Counted from the first letter of the stretch, positions 9,513 through 20,215 are shown. The stretch: 64,000 bases of DNA from Rhabdophis nuchalis (GCA_039707465.1 CM077647.1:171240163-171304162), one strand, 5' to 3'. Made by a program: numbers and translations. The notes: a model not told the origin generated them from the letters alone.

Positions 9513-9818
9513 CTGGCAAATGAGCAAACAATGGCCCATTTTTTGTCAAAAGATTTCATGCATAGCCTTTAGAGTACTCCTGGGGGCTGAGGGAGCAAAA
9601 TTGAGCAAAAAACAGCCCGTTTTTCAACTCATTTCTGCCCTCCCCAGCCCCCAGGAGCCCCCTGAAAGTTACTCTGCAGGGCCATTTTGATGAAGGGGTG
9701 GGGTTTCGGGAGGCAAAAAACGCTGTATTCAGCATTAAGATGCACCCAGATTTTCAGCCTCTTTTTGAGGGAAGAAGGTGCGTCTTATACTCCGAAAAAT
9801 ACAGTAAATCAGGAAGAC

Positions 9819-10450
9819 TGTAATTGTGGGGTCAGTGTGGCAAGAACAAAGAATGCTTATCAACAGGAAATATGCATGTGTAAAGCTTGTAGCTGTTATG
9901 GGTAGTTAGAAAGCTTGTAGCTGTTATGGGTAGTTAGAAAGCTGATAAAAAATAACAAGAATTAGACAACTTGCAGACCTCAGCTAAAAGTTAGCAATAG
10001 AGATGGCCTGCAGCAATTGATATGTGTATTAGATAATTCCTGGAAGTCTTTAAGAAGATGTTGGATAGCCATTTTTCTGAAATGGTATAGGGTTTCCTGC
10101 CTAGGCAAGGGGTTGGACTGGAATACCTCCAAGTTCCCTTCCAACTCTGCTATTGTATTATTAGCCAAGGTTTAGGAATAGGAAAAACTAGAGACTGAAA
10201 ACAAATTGTAGAATTATTACTTCAAATGTTTATTAGAGGATATTTCTTGTTATCTCACCTTGTCCTGCCTTCTCCTTTAGTGAAAATGTATAAAGCTTAC
10301 TTAATCCTTTGTTCTTGGTTTCTTGGCAATTTTGACTAGGAACCTTTTCCCTTGGAGTACTCCAATAAAAAGCAATCAGAAAACCTGCACCTTGTGTCTG
10401 ACTCCATCATTGGCTTCAGCACCAGGCTCTGACCCGAATCGGGGACAACA
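9819..10450 (+). mobile_element. candidate solo LTR (retroviral type), carrying a CR1 tail
   Basis: TATAAA at 10289-10294, AATAAA at 10364-10369, then about 80 bp ending CGGGGACAACA at 10450: a plausible U3-R-U5 end on the plus strand. The start (TGTAATTGTGG at 9819) is tentative. A 28-bp unit is tandemly duplicated at 9882-9937. A CR1 3' tail sits inside at 10035-10172. No primer site or internal genes follow, so a solo LTR is likeliest. No target duplication found. Confidence 0.5.
10035..10172 (+). mobile_element. CR1 3' tail
   Basis: Last ~140 bp of a CR1: GGGTTTCCTGCCTAGGCAAG, GGTTGGACT, then CCCTTCCAACTCTGCTATTGTATTA. It interrupts the LTR candidate. Confidence 0.8.
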
Positions 10451-10649
10451 AAATGATTTAAGAGTTCAAGACTAGTTTGGATGGAGATTCAGGCCCTCGG
10501 TGAGTAACTGGAAAAAATGTCTCAGCGGAAGAATGGACAAATACCATAATTCAATATACAGAGTTTGCTCCTGGGTTTCCATGGATCTTACTTGCATCTT
10601 GGACAGATTCACTGAAATCTCAAATATACATCTCCAAGATTCTATTTTC

Positions 10650-10651
<2 letters not shown>

Positions 10652-10686
<35 letters not shown>

Positions 10687-10687
10687 G
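10652..10687 (+). repeat. (AAC)n microsatellite
   Basis: About twelve AAC units, giving spurious poly-Asn and poly-Leu frames. Confidence 0.95.
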
Positions 10688-10900
10688 CACAAAGAACAAC
10701 TTAAAAACCAGAATGTCATGTGTCATGAGTGACGAGAACACGATTCTCTGATTTGGAAGGATTTAAGAATCTTATTTAAAACCATACTTTACAATTATAC
10801 ATTCTGAACGATTCCCAGGAGGAATTTCTCAGATTTCCTCAATTCTTGCTATGAATTCGCCTATGAAAATCTGAATTTCCCAGAGAGGATTTTTGTATGA

Positions 10901-11830
10901 ATGGGGTGTAAAAACCAAACAGACTGGACTGAATTTGTCCTCTTGGGTGTTCCATATCCTCAACAGTTCTATATCCCCTTCTTCCTCTTATTTCTGCTAG
11001 TCTATTTACTCTCTGTAACAGGAAATATTCTGATCCTGTTGACGGTAGCATCTACATGTAACTTATAAAAACCAATGTATTGGTTTCTCTGCAATTTAGC
11101 TGTCATGGATATTTCAGTGTCCACCATAGTGGTCCCAAAGGTGCTGGGTGGGTTTGTGGAAGGGGGACGGGTGATATCTTTTGGAGCGTGTCTGACCCAG
11201 CATTTCTTCTACCACTTGGTTGCCTGTTCAGAGTTCTTCCTCTACACTGTCATGGCCTATGACCGCTTCCTGGCCATATGTAAGCCTCTTCATTACAACG
11301 TCCTGATGAATCAGAGAATGTGCCTCTGTCTTTCCTTGGGCACGTGGTTTGATGGTTGTGTGCATTCCATCATGGTTACCTCACTCTCCTACAGCTTGCC
11401 TTATGGACCCAAGAACGAGGTGAACTTTATCCTCTGTGAAATTCTTTCCCTATTGAAATTGGCATGTTCGGACACGCAGTTTGAGGAGATCTTTACCTTG
11501 GTTGATATTGGCTTAGTAGCCATCATCTGCATTTTCCTCATTGCGATGTCCTACATATACATCGTCACCACCGTTTTGAAAATCCCTTCAGCTGAAGGAC
11601 GACAAAGGGCTTTCTCCACTTGTTCATCCCACTTCATGGTGGTGATGATCTGCTACGTTCCTGTAGCTTTCAATTATTTGAGAAGAGAGACTCAGGATCT
11701 TCTCAGTGGGGTGATAGGTCTTTTTTATACCACCTGGACTCCGTTCCTTAATCCGCTCATTTATACATTAAGGAACAAGGAGATGAAAGATTCCATGCTG
11801 AGCCTGAGTTATAGGATTAGAAAATTCTAA
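10901..11830 (+). pseudogene. class II olfactory receptor pseudogene (one stop)
   Basis: A single-exon odorant GPCR frame of 309 codons from ATG 10901 to TAA 11830, with one in-frame TAA at 11066-11068 (codon 56), just before the KPMYWF motif at the start of TM2. The rest is undamaged: N-glycosylation site NQT at residues 5-7, MAYDRFLAICKPLHY after TM3, RAFSTCSSH before TM6, PFLNPLIYTLRNKEMK in TM7. Codon 58 is the first internal ATG but would skip the N-terminus and TM1, so no working receptor is expected. It is the most diverged of the five receptors here and the only one on the plus strand. A recent loss of function or a segregating null allele are both possible. Confidence 0.93.
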
Positions 11831-12202
11831 CTGTATTGAGACCAAACTTGATATAGACATCTAAATATCTGAGGAAGGATCCCAGAAAGAGTTTTCTTTG
11901 CTACAGCTATTGTTAAAACTACAGTGAGAATGAGTAAAAGTTCAAATTATAAAATGCATGTGATTGCTTTGTAAACTAACCATTCTTCATAATTCCTTTC
12001 AACTTCATTCACACAGCATTTAGGCAAGAAAATGCACATGTACAGTATATGTGGTACCTTGCTCAATAGTTGTAACCGTGAGAGGGATCTTGGAGTCCTA
12101 GTGGGCAACCATTTAAATATGAGCCAGCCGTGTGCAGCAGTTGCCAAAAAAGCCAACACAGTTCTAGGCTACATAAACAGGGATAGAATCAAGATCACGT
12201 GA

Positions 12203-14206
12203 CTTCCGGTTCCGGCTCCTGCGGCGACGGGCGAGCCTAGCGCTCGCTCGCCGCTTTGTTTCTTCTTCTGCCCCCCAACGGGGGCGAGACTCCTCTTGTT
12301 TGAGGGTCTCCCGTAGGGCCGGCTCGTCGGGGGGCGCGCCCCCCACGGCGGTGGAGGAAGCGGCTCCCGGCGCGGCTCAGGTGAGGGAGAACATGCTAGC
12401 GGGGGGTTCTCCCTTCGCCCAAGGAAGACGGCGCCATTCACAATTATGAGGAGGGCTGATCGGCTCAGTCAGAAGGACTCCCGAGGCTTCAGCTGCGAGG
12501 AGAGAGTGAGTCTTTAAAAAACTTTTTTTTCCTGCTGCCAGCCAGACTGAACGGACTGGGAGGGGGGTGTTTATTTTTAAAAAAACCCCCCTCGGATTTA
12601 AGCGGCACGTTAAAATGGCTTCTCTGCAAAGGGAAAGCGGAAACTTTCACTCCGGACGGTCTCTAACAAGGGAAAGTGGATTGTGACTTTTTGCAACATT
12701 GTTTCTAGGTCTGGCTGAGTTTAAAAAAATTCTTTTTTTGCTACTCTCTCCCTCTGGCTGAGATGGGCGGTGGAAGTGGCTTCTCTTTGTCCCTGCCTGA
12801 TTATTTCAACTAAGGAAAATTTCCAGCGTCTCTTTGAAAGCAGGACTCTCTCTGGATTTTTGGAAAAAAAAAAATTTCTTGATGGATTTGTGATTTCTTC
12901 TTTGGAATACCTTCGTTATTACTATTTGCTGACTTGGGAAATTGTGTCTCTTTTGGTTTCTGAATTGTTTGCAACTTCACGGCCCTGAACTGAACTGAGC
13001 TCCTGATCTGCCCCACCAGCCCCACCCGGAAAACGCCATCTTGGTGGCAGTGATTCTAACTTTTAACCATGGCACAAGAAGCAGCACTTGTAAATTTGGA
13101 ACAAAGGATGGCTTCTCTTGAAACCTCTATGCAGACTTTGATATCAGAAATAAAGGCCCAGAGGGCTGAAAATAGTACTTTCAAAAAGGAACTATTGGAT
13201 ACCCGGAAGCAAGTGTTGGAGAATACACAGAAGAATGAAGAATTGGAAGGAGGGTTGGAGGGGGCTAAGGGAGAGATTAAAAATGTTTCTAATGAGGTGG
13301 GGGAAATAAATGGGCGTGTGTCTAGGATAGATATGGAAAGAATGACATATTTTTTGAGATTTCAGAATGTTCTTGAGGATTCTGGTGAATGCCTGCCTGA
13401 TCTTATGAGTACAATTTTAGCAGACTATTTACAAAAACCTAAGGATGAGATCAGGGGGGACATTGACCTAGCCTATAGAATTAATTCTGCATATGCCAGG
13501 ATGAATGAAGTGCCTAGAGAGATACATGTGAAATTTGTTAGAAGGTCAACCAGAGAGGAAATCCTGAAAGCGCAGAGAGAGAAACCTTTAACTTATCATC
13601 GAGAAACGGTCACTATCTTGAAGCAGATCCCTAGAAAAATTAGAGATTCAAGAAGGAAATTTTCCTTCTTGTCTAAAACCTTGTTTGATCACGGGATTTG
13701 GTTCAAGTGGATGACACCTGAAGGGATGCTGGTGTTCTGGGAAGGAGGAAGAGTGAGGATTAAAACAGTTGTTGAGGCGGAAGCCTTTCTTAAAAAACAT
13801 TCCTCTGCCCTGGGGGAAGATCCAGGGGGGACGGAGGGGGCCACGGCTCTGCCTGCGGGGGGCCAGGGAGGAGAGAAAGAAGATACAATAGCCAAAAGAC
13901 TTAGATCCAAAAAATAACTTTGCCTTGATTTTTTCCTGAACAATTTTGCATAATATTTCTATCCGGACTTTTTGTAAATGTCTGACAGCATGGAAGGGAG
14001 AATTTAGGTAAATGTACTTGCTTTCAACTTGTAGTGGTATGGAAAATGTTTTCTATGTTAACTTTTTTAATGTGTATTTTGAGGTCTCGGAAGGTCCGAT
14101 GACTCTGACGTGAATGCTCTCAAAATTTCTTTGTAACCATTACCTTATCCTGTTAAACAATGTAAAACCAATAAAACTTTTTCAATAAAAAAAAAAAAAA
14201 AAAAAG
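12203..14206 (+). mobile_element. ORF1-only L1-like retroelement with poly(A) tail (HAL1-like)
   Basis: A ~2.0-kb insertion with target duplication AAGATCACGTGA (12191-12202 and about 14204-14215) and an 18-base A tail after AATAAA. It has a CpG-rich 5' region of ~865 bp, one intact ORF1 (13069-13917) and ~285 bp of 3' UTR. There is no trace of endonuclease/reverse-transcriptase ORF2. Poly(A) tail, long TSD and ORF1 type place it with L1-mobilised elements. The GC-rich start (CTTCCGGTTCCGGC) suggests the 5' end is complete rather than truncated. Alternatives are a one-off internal deletion or reverse transcription of a spliced L1 RNA. Confidence 0.85.
13069..13917 (+). CDS. L1-type ORF1 protein (RNA-binding)
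   Basis: An intact 282-codon ORF with the layout of L1 ORF1p. Residues ~5-100 are heptad-rich and highly charged (LEQRMASLETSMQTL, then LEGAKGEIKN), predicted coiled coil for trimerisation. Residues ~108-195 match the RRM (MTYFLRFQNV, then REIHVKFVRRSTREEILKA, the latter like the basic strand of mammalian ORF1p). Residues ~195-250 fit the C-terminal domain (LTYHRETVTILKQIPRKIRD). The Gly-rich acidic tail ends KRLRSKK. The ATG lies in context ACCATGG, a strong Kozak match. In L1 this protein coats the RNA in cytoplasmic particles and chaperones target-primed reverse transcription. Here it is not followed by ORF2. Confidence 0.85.
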   Translation: MAQEAALVNLEQRMASLETSMQTLISEIKAQRAENSTFKKELLDTRKQVLENTQKNEELEGGLEGAKGEIKNVSNEVGEINGRVSRIDMERMTYFLRFQNVLEDSGECLPDLMSTILADYLQKPKDEIRGDIDLAYRINSAYARMNEVPREIHVKFVRRSTREEILKAQREKPLTYHRETVTILKQIPRKIRDSRRKFSFLSKTLFDHGIWFKWMTPEGMLVFWEGGRVRIKTVVEAEAFLKKHSSALGEDPGGTEGATALPAGGQGGEKEDTIAKRLRSKK

Positions 14207-14315
14207 ATCACGTGAAGTGTTAATACCACTTTATAAGGCCTTGGTAAGGCCACACTTGGAATACGGCATCCAGTTTTGGTCGCCACGATGTAGAAAAGAT
14301 GTGGAGACTCTAGAA

Positions 14316-14510
14316 CAGTGATTCTCAACCTGTGGGTCGGGGCCCCTTTGTGGGTCAAACAACCCTTTCACAGGGGTCGCCTAAGACCATTGGAAAACAC
14401 ATATTTTTAAAAAAATACTGAAAACATAAAATCATTTTATGGTTGGGGGTCACCACAACATGAGAAACTGAATTAAAGGGTTGCGGCATTAGGAAGGGTG
14501 AGACCCACTG
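14316..14510 (+). mobile_element. SPIN-like non-autonomous hAT element
   Basis: 195 bp starting CAGTGATTCTCAACCTGTGG and ending AGGGTGAGACCCACTG, flanked by a perfect 8-bp duplication CTCTAGAA (14308-14315, 14511-14518). That target fits the NTCTAGAN preference of this hAT group. Internal text such as CACAGGGGTCGCCTAAGACC matches the SPIN family, known for patchy, horizontally acquired distribution in tetrapods. It is shortened internally and has no ORF. Confidence 0.88.
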
Positions 14511-15473
14511 CTCTAGAAAGAGTGCAGAGAAGAGCAACAAAGATGATTAGGGGACTGGAAGCTGAAACGTATGAAGAACGGTTGCAGGAACAGGCTATGT
14601 CTAGTTTAATGAAAAGAAGGACTAGGGGAGACATGATACTAGTGTTCCAATATCTCAGGGTTTGCCACAAAGAAGAGGGAGTCAGATTATCCTCCAAGGC
14701 ACCTGAGGGCAGAACAAGAAACAGTGGGTGGAAACTAATCAAGGAGAGAAGCAACTTGGAACAGAGGAGAAATTTCCTGACAGAACAATTAATCAATAGA
14801 ACAACTTGCCTCCTGAAGTTGTGAATGCTCCAACCCTGGAGGTTTTTAAGAAGTTGTTGGTCTGAAATGGTGTAGGGTTTCCTGCATAGGCAAGTGGTTG
14901 GACTAGAAGACCTCCAAGGCCCCTTCCAACTATGTGATTCTATTTGGAGCACACAGGTTGGGAAAGACTGAGCAGATGGGTTATACCTGGGGTTTGCAAC
15001 CTGGTAAGCAACCTGGTAAGCCGGTAAGCCCATGCACCTGCACGCATATCCTCACTTGTCAGCATATAAAAAATTATGAGCTGGGATAGCCATAACAACA
15101 AATCAGCCAATGGGAACTGTTTGGTGACTAAGAAGCAATATGTGTTGTTGCTATGTCAGACCACTTGGAGCCTGGGCATGGCTTAGCTTAACTGATCTGT
15201 TTTAAAATATACATTCTCATACATGCTCATAGCTTCTATGCTCCTGTAAAATATGTGCTTCTGAATTCTGGTTCTGGTTCTGCTACTACCTTGAAGGAGC
15301 GGCATGGGTATTGTATACATGCATCATGTTTTATATTGTTGTATATAAGCAAGTTTCTTCTATAAAGGAATCCTGCTGAATTATTTACTTGTGTGCTTGT
15401 GAGCAGGGGACACGCGCATGTGCACCTGTTTGATTTGCACGAGTGTCCGGCATGCATGTAAGCCATTTGTGCA

Positions 15474-15568
<95 letters not shown>
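15474..15568 (+). repeat. (AAT)n tail of the L2-type LINE
   Basis: About 31 uninterrupted AAT units abutting the LINE 3' end. Related copies end in shorter (AAT)n (39541-39563, 48772-48802) or AAATA-type tails. Confidence 0.95.
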
Positions 15569-15570
<2 letters not shown>

Positions 15571-15779
15571 TTTATTTGTAGCCCGCTCTCTCTCCCCAGA
15601 GGGACTCGAGGCGGGGCACAGGAAAATTAAAAAACAATAAACACAAACAGAATACATAATTTAAAATCACAATTAAACAAATCCTGCGCTAAAAACATCT
15701 ATAAAAACTAAAAACTGTCCCTAAAACCCCTTAACACTACAAATAATTAAAATTACCCTAAAACCCCAGGACAGGGAGG

Positions 15780-18700
15780 CTATCCCAAGCCGGCCAGACG
15801 GAAAAAGTAGGTTTTCAATTTGAGACGGAAGGAGCGGAGGTCCGTGGTCGTCCTAATATCGGGGGGAAGGTCGTTCCAGAGGGCCGGGCCCGCCACAGAG
15901 AGAGCCCTTCCCCTGGGTGTCGCCCGCTGACACAGTCTAGTGGACGGCACCCGGAGAAGCCCCGCTCTGTGGGAGCGAATCGGCCGTGAGGATGTATGGG
16001 GCAGGATCCGATCCTGCAGATAGCTAGGTCCCGAGCCATGGAGCGCTTTAAAGATGATAATTAACACCTTGAAGCGCACCCGGAAGACGACAGGTAGCCA
16101 GTGCAGCTCGCGTAAGAGCGGTGTTACATGGGTGGACCTTGCGGTCCCCATAATTGCTCGCGCGGCTGCATTCTGGACTAGCTGAAGCCTCCGGGTGCAC
16201 CTCAAGGGCAGCCCCATGTAGAGAGAGTTACAATAGTCCAGTCGGGATGTCACGAGAGCATGAGTGACTGTGCGAAGGGCATCCCGATCCAATAGGGGGC
16301 ACAATTGGCGAACCAGGCGAACCTGCTAAAACGCCCTCCTGGCCACGGCTGTCACTTGATCTTCCATGGACAGCCGGGCATCCAGGAGGACACCCAAATT
16401 GCGCACCCCATCCACAGGGGCAAGATGTTCGCCCCCTATGGCCAGCGATGGAGTGAGCTGGTTGAATCGGGCAGCTGGAAACCACAGCCACTCGGTCTTG
16501 GTCGGGTTGAGCTTGAGTCCGTTACTTCCCATCCAGATCCATACAGCTTCCAGGCACTGGCACATCACTGCTACGGCATCGTTGGGGTGGTTTGGGGTAG
16601 AAATGTACAGCTGTGTATCATCAGCGTACAGATGGTACTCTACCCCAAAACCACGGATGATCTCACCCAGCGGCTTCATGTATGTGTTGAACAGGAGGGG
16701 CGAGAGGACCGACCCCTGAGGCACCCCACATGCGAGGGGTTTCGCGGTCGACCTCTGCCCCCCTGCCAACACAAATTGCGATCGGCCAGAGAGGTAGGAG
16801 GAGAACCACCGTAAAACGGTGCCTCCCACCCCCAACCCCCCCAGCCGATGCAATAGGATACCATGGTCGATGGTATCGAAAGCCGCCAAGAGGTCTAATA
16901 GGACCAGGATGGAGGAACATCCCCCATCTCTGGCCCTCCAGAGATCATCGACCAACGCGACCAATGCCGTCTCGGTGCTATGCCCGGGCCGAAAGCCGGA
17001 CTGGCGCGGATCTAGATAATCAACTTCCTCCAGGTGACGGGGAAACTGTTGTGCCACCACACTCTCAACAACCTTCGCCAAGAAGGGAAGGTTGGAGACT
17101 GGACGATAGTTGTTCAAAACAGCTGGATCCAAAGAGGGCTTCTTAAGGAGGGGCCTCACCATCGCTTCTTTTAGGGAAGCAGGCAAGGAACCCTCACTTA
17201 AGGATGCGTTGACAACCTCTTGGAGCCAGCCTCGTGTCACCTCCCAGGATGCCAGTACAAGCCAGGAGGGACACGGGTCCAATAAACATGTGGTGGCTCG
17301 CAGTCGCCCACGTAGCCTGTCCATATCCTCGGAAGTAACGGAGTCAAACTCCTCCCAAACAAGATCTCTCTCGTGGCATCCCACTGGGCCATGAATGGGG
17401 GCTAGCTCGTTCTGTATCTGAGCGATTTTCTCCTGCAGAAAAGTCACAAATTCCTCTGCTCTACCCTGTAACGGGGCTTCCCGCACCCTCTGTTGAAGGA
17501 GGGAGCGGGTCACCCTAAACAGGGCGGCAGGGCGGTTTTCTGCGGATGCTATGAGAGTAGCACAATGGTGATGTTTGGCCACTCTCAGCGCCACAATGTA
17601 AGTCCGTAAATGGGCTCTTACCTGTGTCCGGTCAGATTCAGATCGAGTAGACCTCCATCTTCTCTCTAGGCATCTCTTGCGGCGTTTCATCACCCTCAGC
17701 TCCTCGGAAAACCAAGGAGCCAGGGTGTTTCGCCGCCGCAAGAGAGGCCGCAAGGGCGCGACCCGATCCAAGGCTCCCGTGGTCGCAGTATTCCATGCGG
17801 CCACGAGGTCCTCCATCGGGGCGCTGGCCAGGGGTACAGGAAGTGGCCCAAGCGCCGTCTGGAACCCATCCGGGTCCATCAGGCGCCTGGGGTGGAACCA
17901 GATTGGTGACTCAGGTTCCGCCTCCCCGCGGAGGGGAGCAGCGGTCGGAAAGTCGAGCCGGAGAAGTGAGTGGTCTGTCCATGACAAGGGTGTGATGACT
18001 ATATCCCCTATACCCAGATCACTCTTCCATTGGCCTGAGACAAAGATGAGATCCGGTGTATGTCCACCCTCGTGAGTGGGGCCTTGAATTAGTTGGGTCA
18101 GTTCCATGGCCGTCATGGAAGCCATGAACTCCCGAGCTGCCTCGGATGATTCGCCCACCGATGGCAGATTAAAGTCCCCCATGACTAAAAGTCTGGGGGT
18201 CTCAACTGCCACCGTAGCGATCACCTCGAGGAGCTCGGGCAGGGCTGCTGCTACATAGCGGGGAGCCAGGTATACAACCAGCAAGCCCAACTGCCTCCCT
18301 AGGCCCCACTTCACACAGAGGGACTCACAACCGGTGGTCTGTGGCACAACGGTCTCTCTCGGCTCAAGACCTTCCTTTACAATGACCGCTACCCCACCGC
18401 CCCTACCTAGGGCCCGGCGCTGATGAAACGCGCGGTAACCTGGTGGGCACATTTCAACGAGGGGGAGTCCACCCTCGTGGCCCAACCAGGTCTCCGCAGT
18501 TCCCACCAGGTCCGGCTCCCCCTCTGACACAAGGTCATGAACGAGGGGGGCTTTGTTGACAACGGACCTGGCGTTGCAGAACATCAGCCGCAGGCCCTGG
18601 CTCTGTACTCCCTGGCCACCTAGCCTGCGGGGGTTGAGGCACTTGACCGTTTGTAGCCAACGGCTTCGCGCCCCCAACCGGGAGGGTAACACTTGTCTCC

Positions 18701-18887
18701 CCTCGGACCTGCCTCTCCCCACGACCTTCTGGATGGAAATGCCCTCTGTCGGAACGACTAGAATCTCCCCCCTCCTAACGGAACCCTCCGCTTCCCTCCG
18801 TCGCCCGCTGGCCTGGCTCTCTCTTCCCTCCCCCGCCTCTACCTGTCTATACCCTCCCCCCTTCCTGGTACCCCCTAAAATAGACAT
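15780..18887 (-). pseudogene. L2-type ORF2: endonuclease and reverse transcriptase, one stop
   Basis: One continuous frame broken only by TAG at 16326-16328; the sister copy at 39742-40539 has Tyr at this codon. The open frame extends upstream to 19100, but MSILGGTRK (ATG at 18887) looks a better start. Numbering from the long frame: AP endonuclease ~170-380 with N176, E203 (TAETW), MGDFN at 307-311 and TDH at 375-377; RT ~640-860 with NNYRPVSNLPFLAK at 663, HSTETAL at 707, LLDLLAAFD (D736) and YADD at 825-828. The C-terminal LDYCNSLYMGLPL and LHWLPV motifs identify the L2/CR1 superfamily. Function: nicks target DNA and copies the element RNA by target-primed reverse transcription. Confidence 0.9.
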
Positions 18888-19385
18888 TAACTTACAAACT
18901 AAAAAGCCCCTAAGACTACGCTTCTTCCACCTCTCCAGATTAATAAATCCTTCATCAAGGTGGGCCCTCGTTAGAGTGGAGGGCCAAACCTGCGAGAGCG
19001 GGGACTCTCGCAGTCGTAGCAGATCGGTTCTAGAGTACAAAATGGTGATTTTTAAAATGTAAAAATGGGTCATGGTTAAAATCAAGCATCGTTGGCACAA
19101 TAAAATTCAATAAATAGATGGAATAAATAGAATTAAATAGATGGAATAAATAGAATTAAAACACATAATGGTGACACTTAAAGAATAGAGGTAAAGTGCA
19201 CCAGTGCATCGATCGGGGTAAGTTCAGAGTCTTATTACTACAGCTGCTTCAAACCAAGATCTTAAAGGTTATGGGTCGATAGAATCTTACAGGCCTCACA
19301 AGGGCCGCGTGAGAGGAGGTTCAACAAGAGTCTTAAAAGGTCTAAAATAATCTTCGGTTGCGTCCAGTGACTTAGTTCTCACAAG

Positions 19386-20215
19386 TCAGTTCAGATCATA
19401 AATAATCAGGTGCCCTCGGCGCTGGAGGGGAGTCCAATCTCCCGATGGAAATTTCCCCAGCGTCCTTCGGCCACCGCCAGCCCAACCAGGTATCCGGTCC
19501 TGGTCGGCGTCCACCACCGTCTCAGAGGCGCCGGGAGCACCCACCTCTGCTCCGGTGCTCCCACCACCGTCTCCGCCATCGTCTCCATGTGGGCCGCCAT
19601 TTGGCGCTCTCACCGCCATTCCGCAACCGTCTGAGGCCAACCAGGCCTCTCCAACCAGCCTGGCATCCAGCGACCCGGCCGGCATCCACCGCTGCCCCGG
19701 CATACCGGCCCTCTCCTCGTTGGCGCTCTCACCGCCACTCCACCATCGCCGCCTTCGCCACTGGTCTCCCGGTGCTCTCACCACCGTCCACCATCCTTCT
19801 CCTGCAGCTCCCCGGGGGGGGCTCCTTCCAATTTCCCTGAGCTTCCCCAAACTTCTCTGGGCCTCTCTCCCACACGGCCCATCAAACGGAGGCAAGGACG
19901 CCGCCCCTCGCTCCGGCACTCTCACCGCCGGAGACATCAGCGCGGTCCTCGCTCCCGTGCAGCTCCCCGGGGGGGGGCTCTTCCAGCTTCTCCAAGCCCC
20001 CCCGACATCCCCGGGCCTTCCCCGGGCCTTCCGGGCCTCCGGCGCGATGCGCCCTCGCTCCGGCGCTCCCACCTCCGGAGACGCCGACGCCGCCAACGCC
20101 GCCCCCGCCATCTCGACTCCAGGGCAGCCTCCGGAGCAACCTCGGGTCTTCAAACTTCACCCAGGATATCAGGGTGAGTCCCCCGATCGATCCCAGCCCT
20201 CAGCCAAGCTTTAGG
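19386..20215 (-). other. GC-rich 5' region of the L2-type LINE
   Basis: A long minus-strand open frame (19386-20153) is rich in Gly, Arg, Ala and Pro and shows no conserved domain. It may be an ORF1 remnant, but more probably is a CpG-rich 5' UTR/promoter with internal repeats that happens to stay open. Confidence 0.45.

Larger units (their letters stand above)
4136..9804. mobile_element. TIR DNA element (MITE-like) split by gypsy insertion
   Basis: The ends are inverted repeats: CCATATTTTTTGGAGTATAA at 4136 and the complement of TTATACTCCGAAAAATACAG at about 9785-9804. TA flanks both sides, which would fit a TA-targeting superfamily, but I cannot assign one. The body has no coding capacity. 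The LTR retrotransposon sits inside it at a CTGGC target. A related uninterrupted copy is at 55611-56204. Confidence 0.7.
12008..14943 (+). mobile_element. CR1 LINE fragment hosting two nested insertions
   Basis: CR1 ORF2/3' sequence in three pieces: 12008-12202, 14207-14315 and 14511-14943. The pieces join correctly when compared with the uninterrupted copies at 30321-31300 and 58440-59120. The first gap holds an ORF1-only L1-like element, the second a SPIN-like hAT. The tail ends GGCCCCTTCCAACTATGTGATTC near 14940. The frame is decayed. Confidence 0.9.
15474..20215 (-). mobile_element. near full-length L2-type LINE
   Basis: On the minus strand the 3' end carries a long (ATT)n tail (complement of 15474-15568) after CCCCGCCTCGAGTCCCTCTG. 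Inside lie ~210 bp of 3' UTR, a ~1,100-codon ORF2 with one stop, and a GC-rich 5' part from about 19,100 to 20,215 with a diverged ~155-bp repeat (GCTCCCCGGGGGGGGCTC at about 19,807 and 19,962). Many shorter copies of this family lie in the window. The 5' boundary near 20,215 is a guess from composition. Confidence 0.85.

Noticed and set aside
11075..11830. A functional shorter OR starting at the internal ATG 11075
   Set aside because: It would lack the extracellular N-terminus and TM1, which ORs need for folding.
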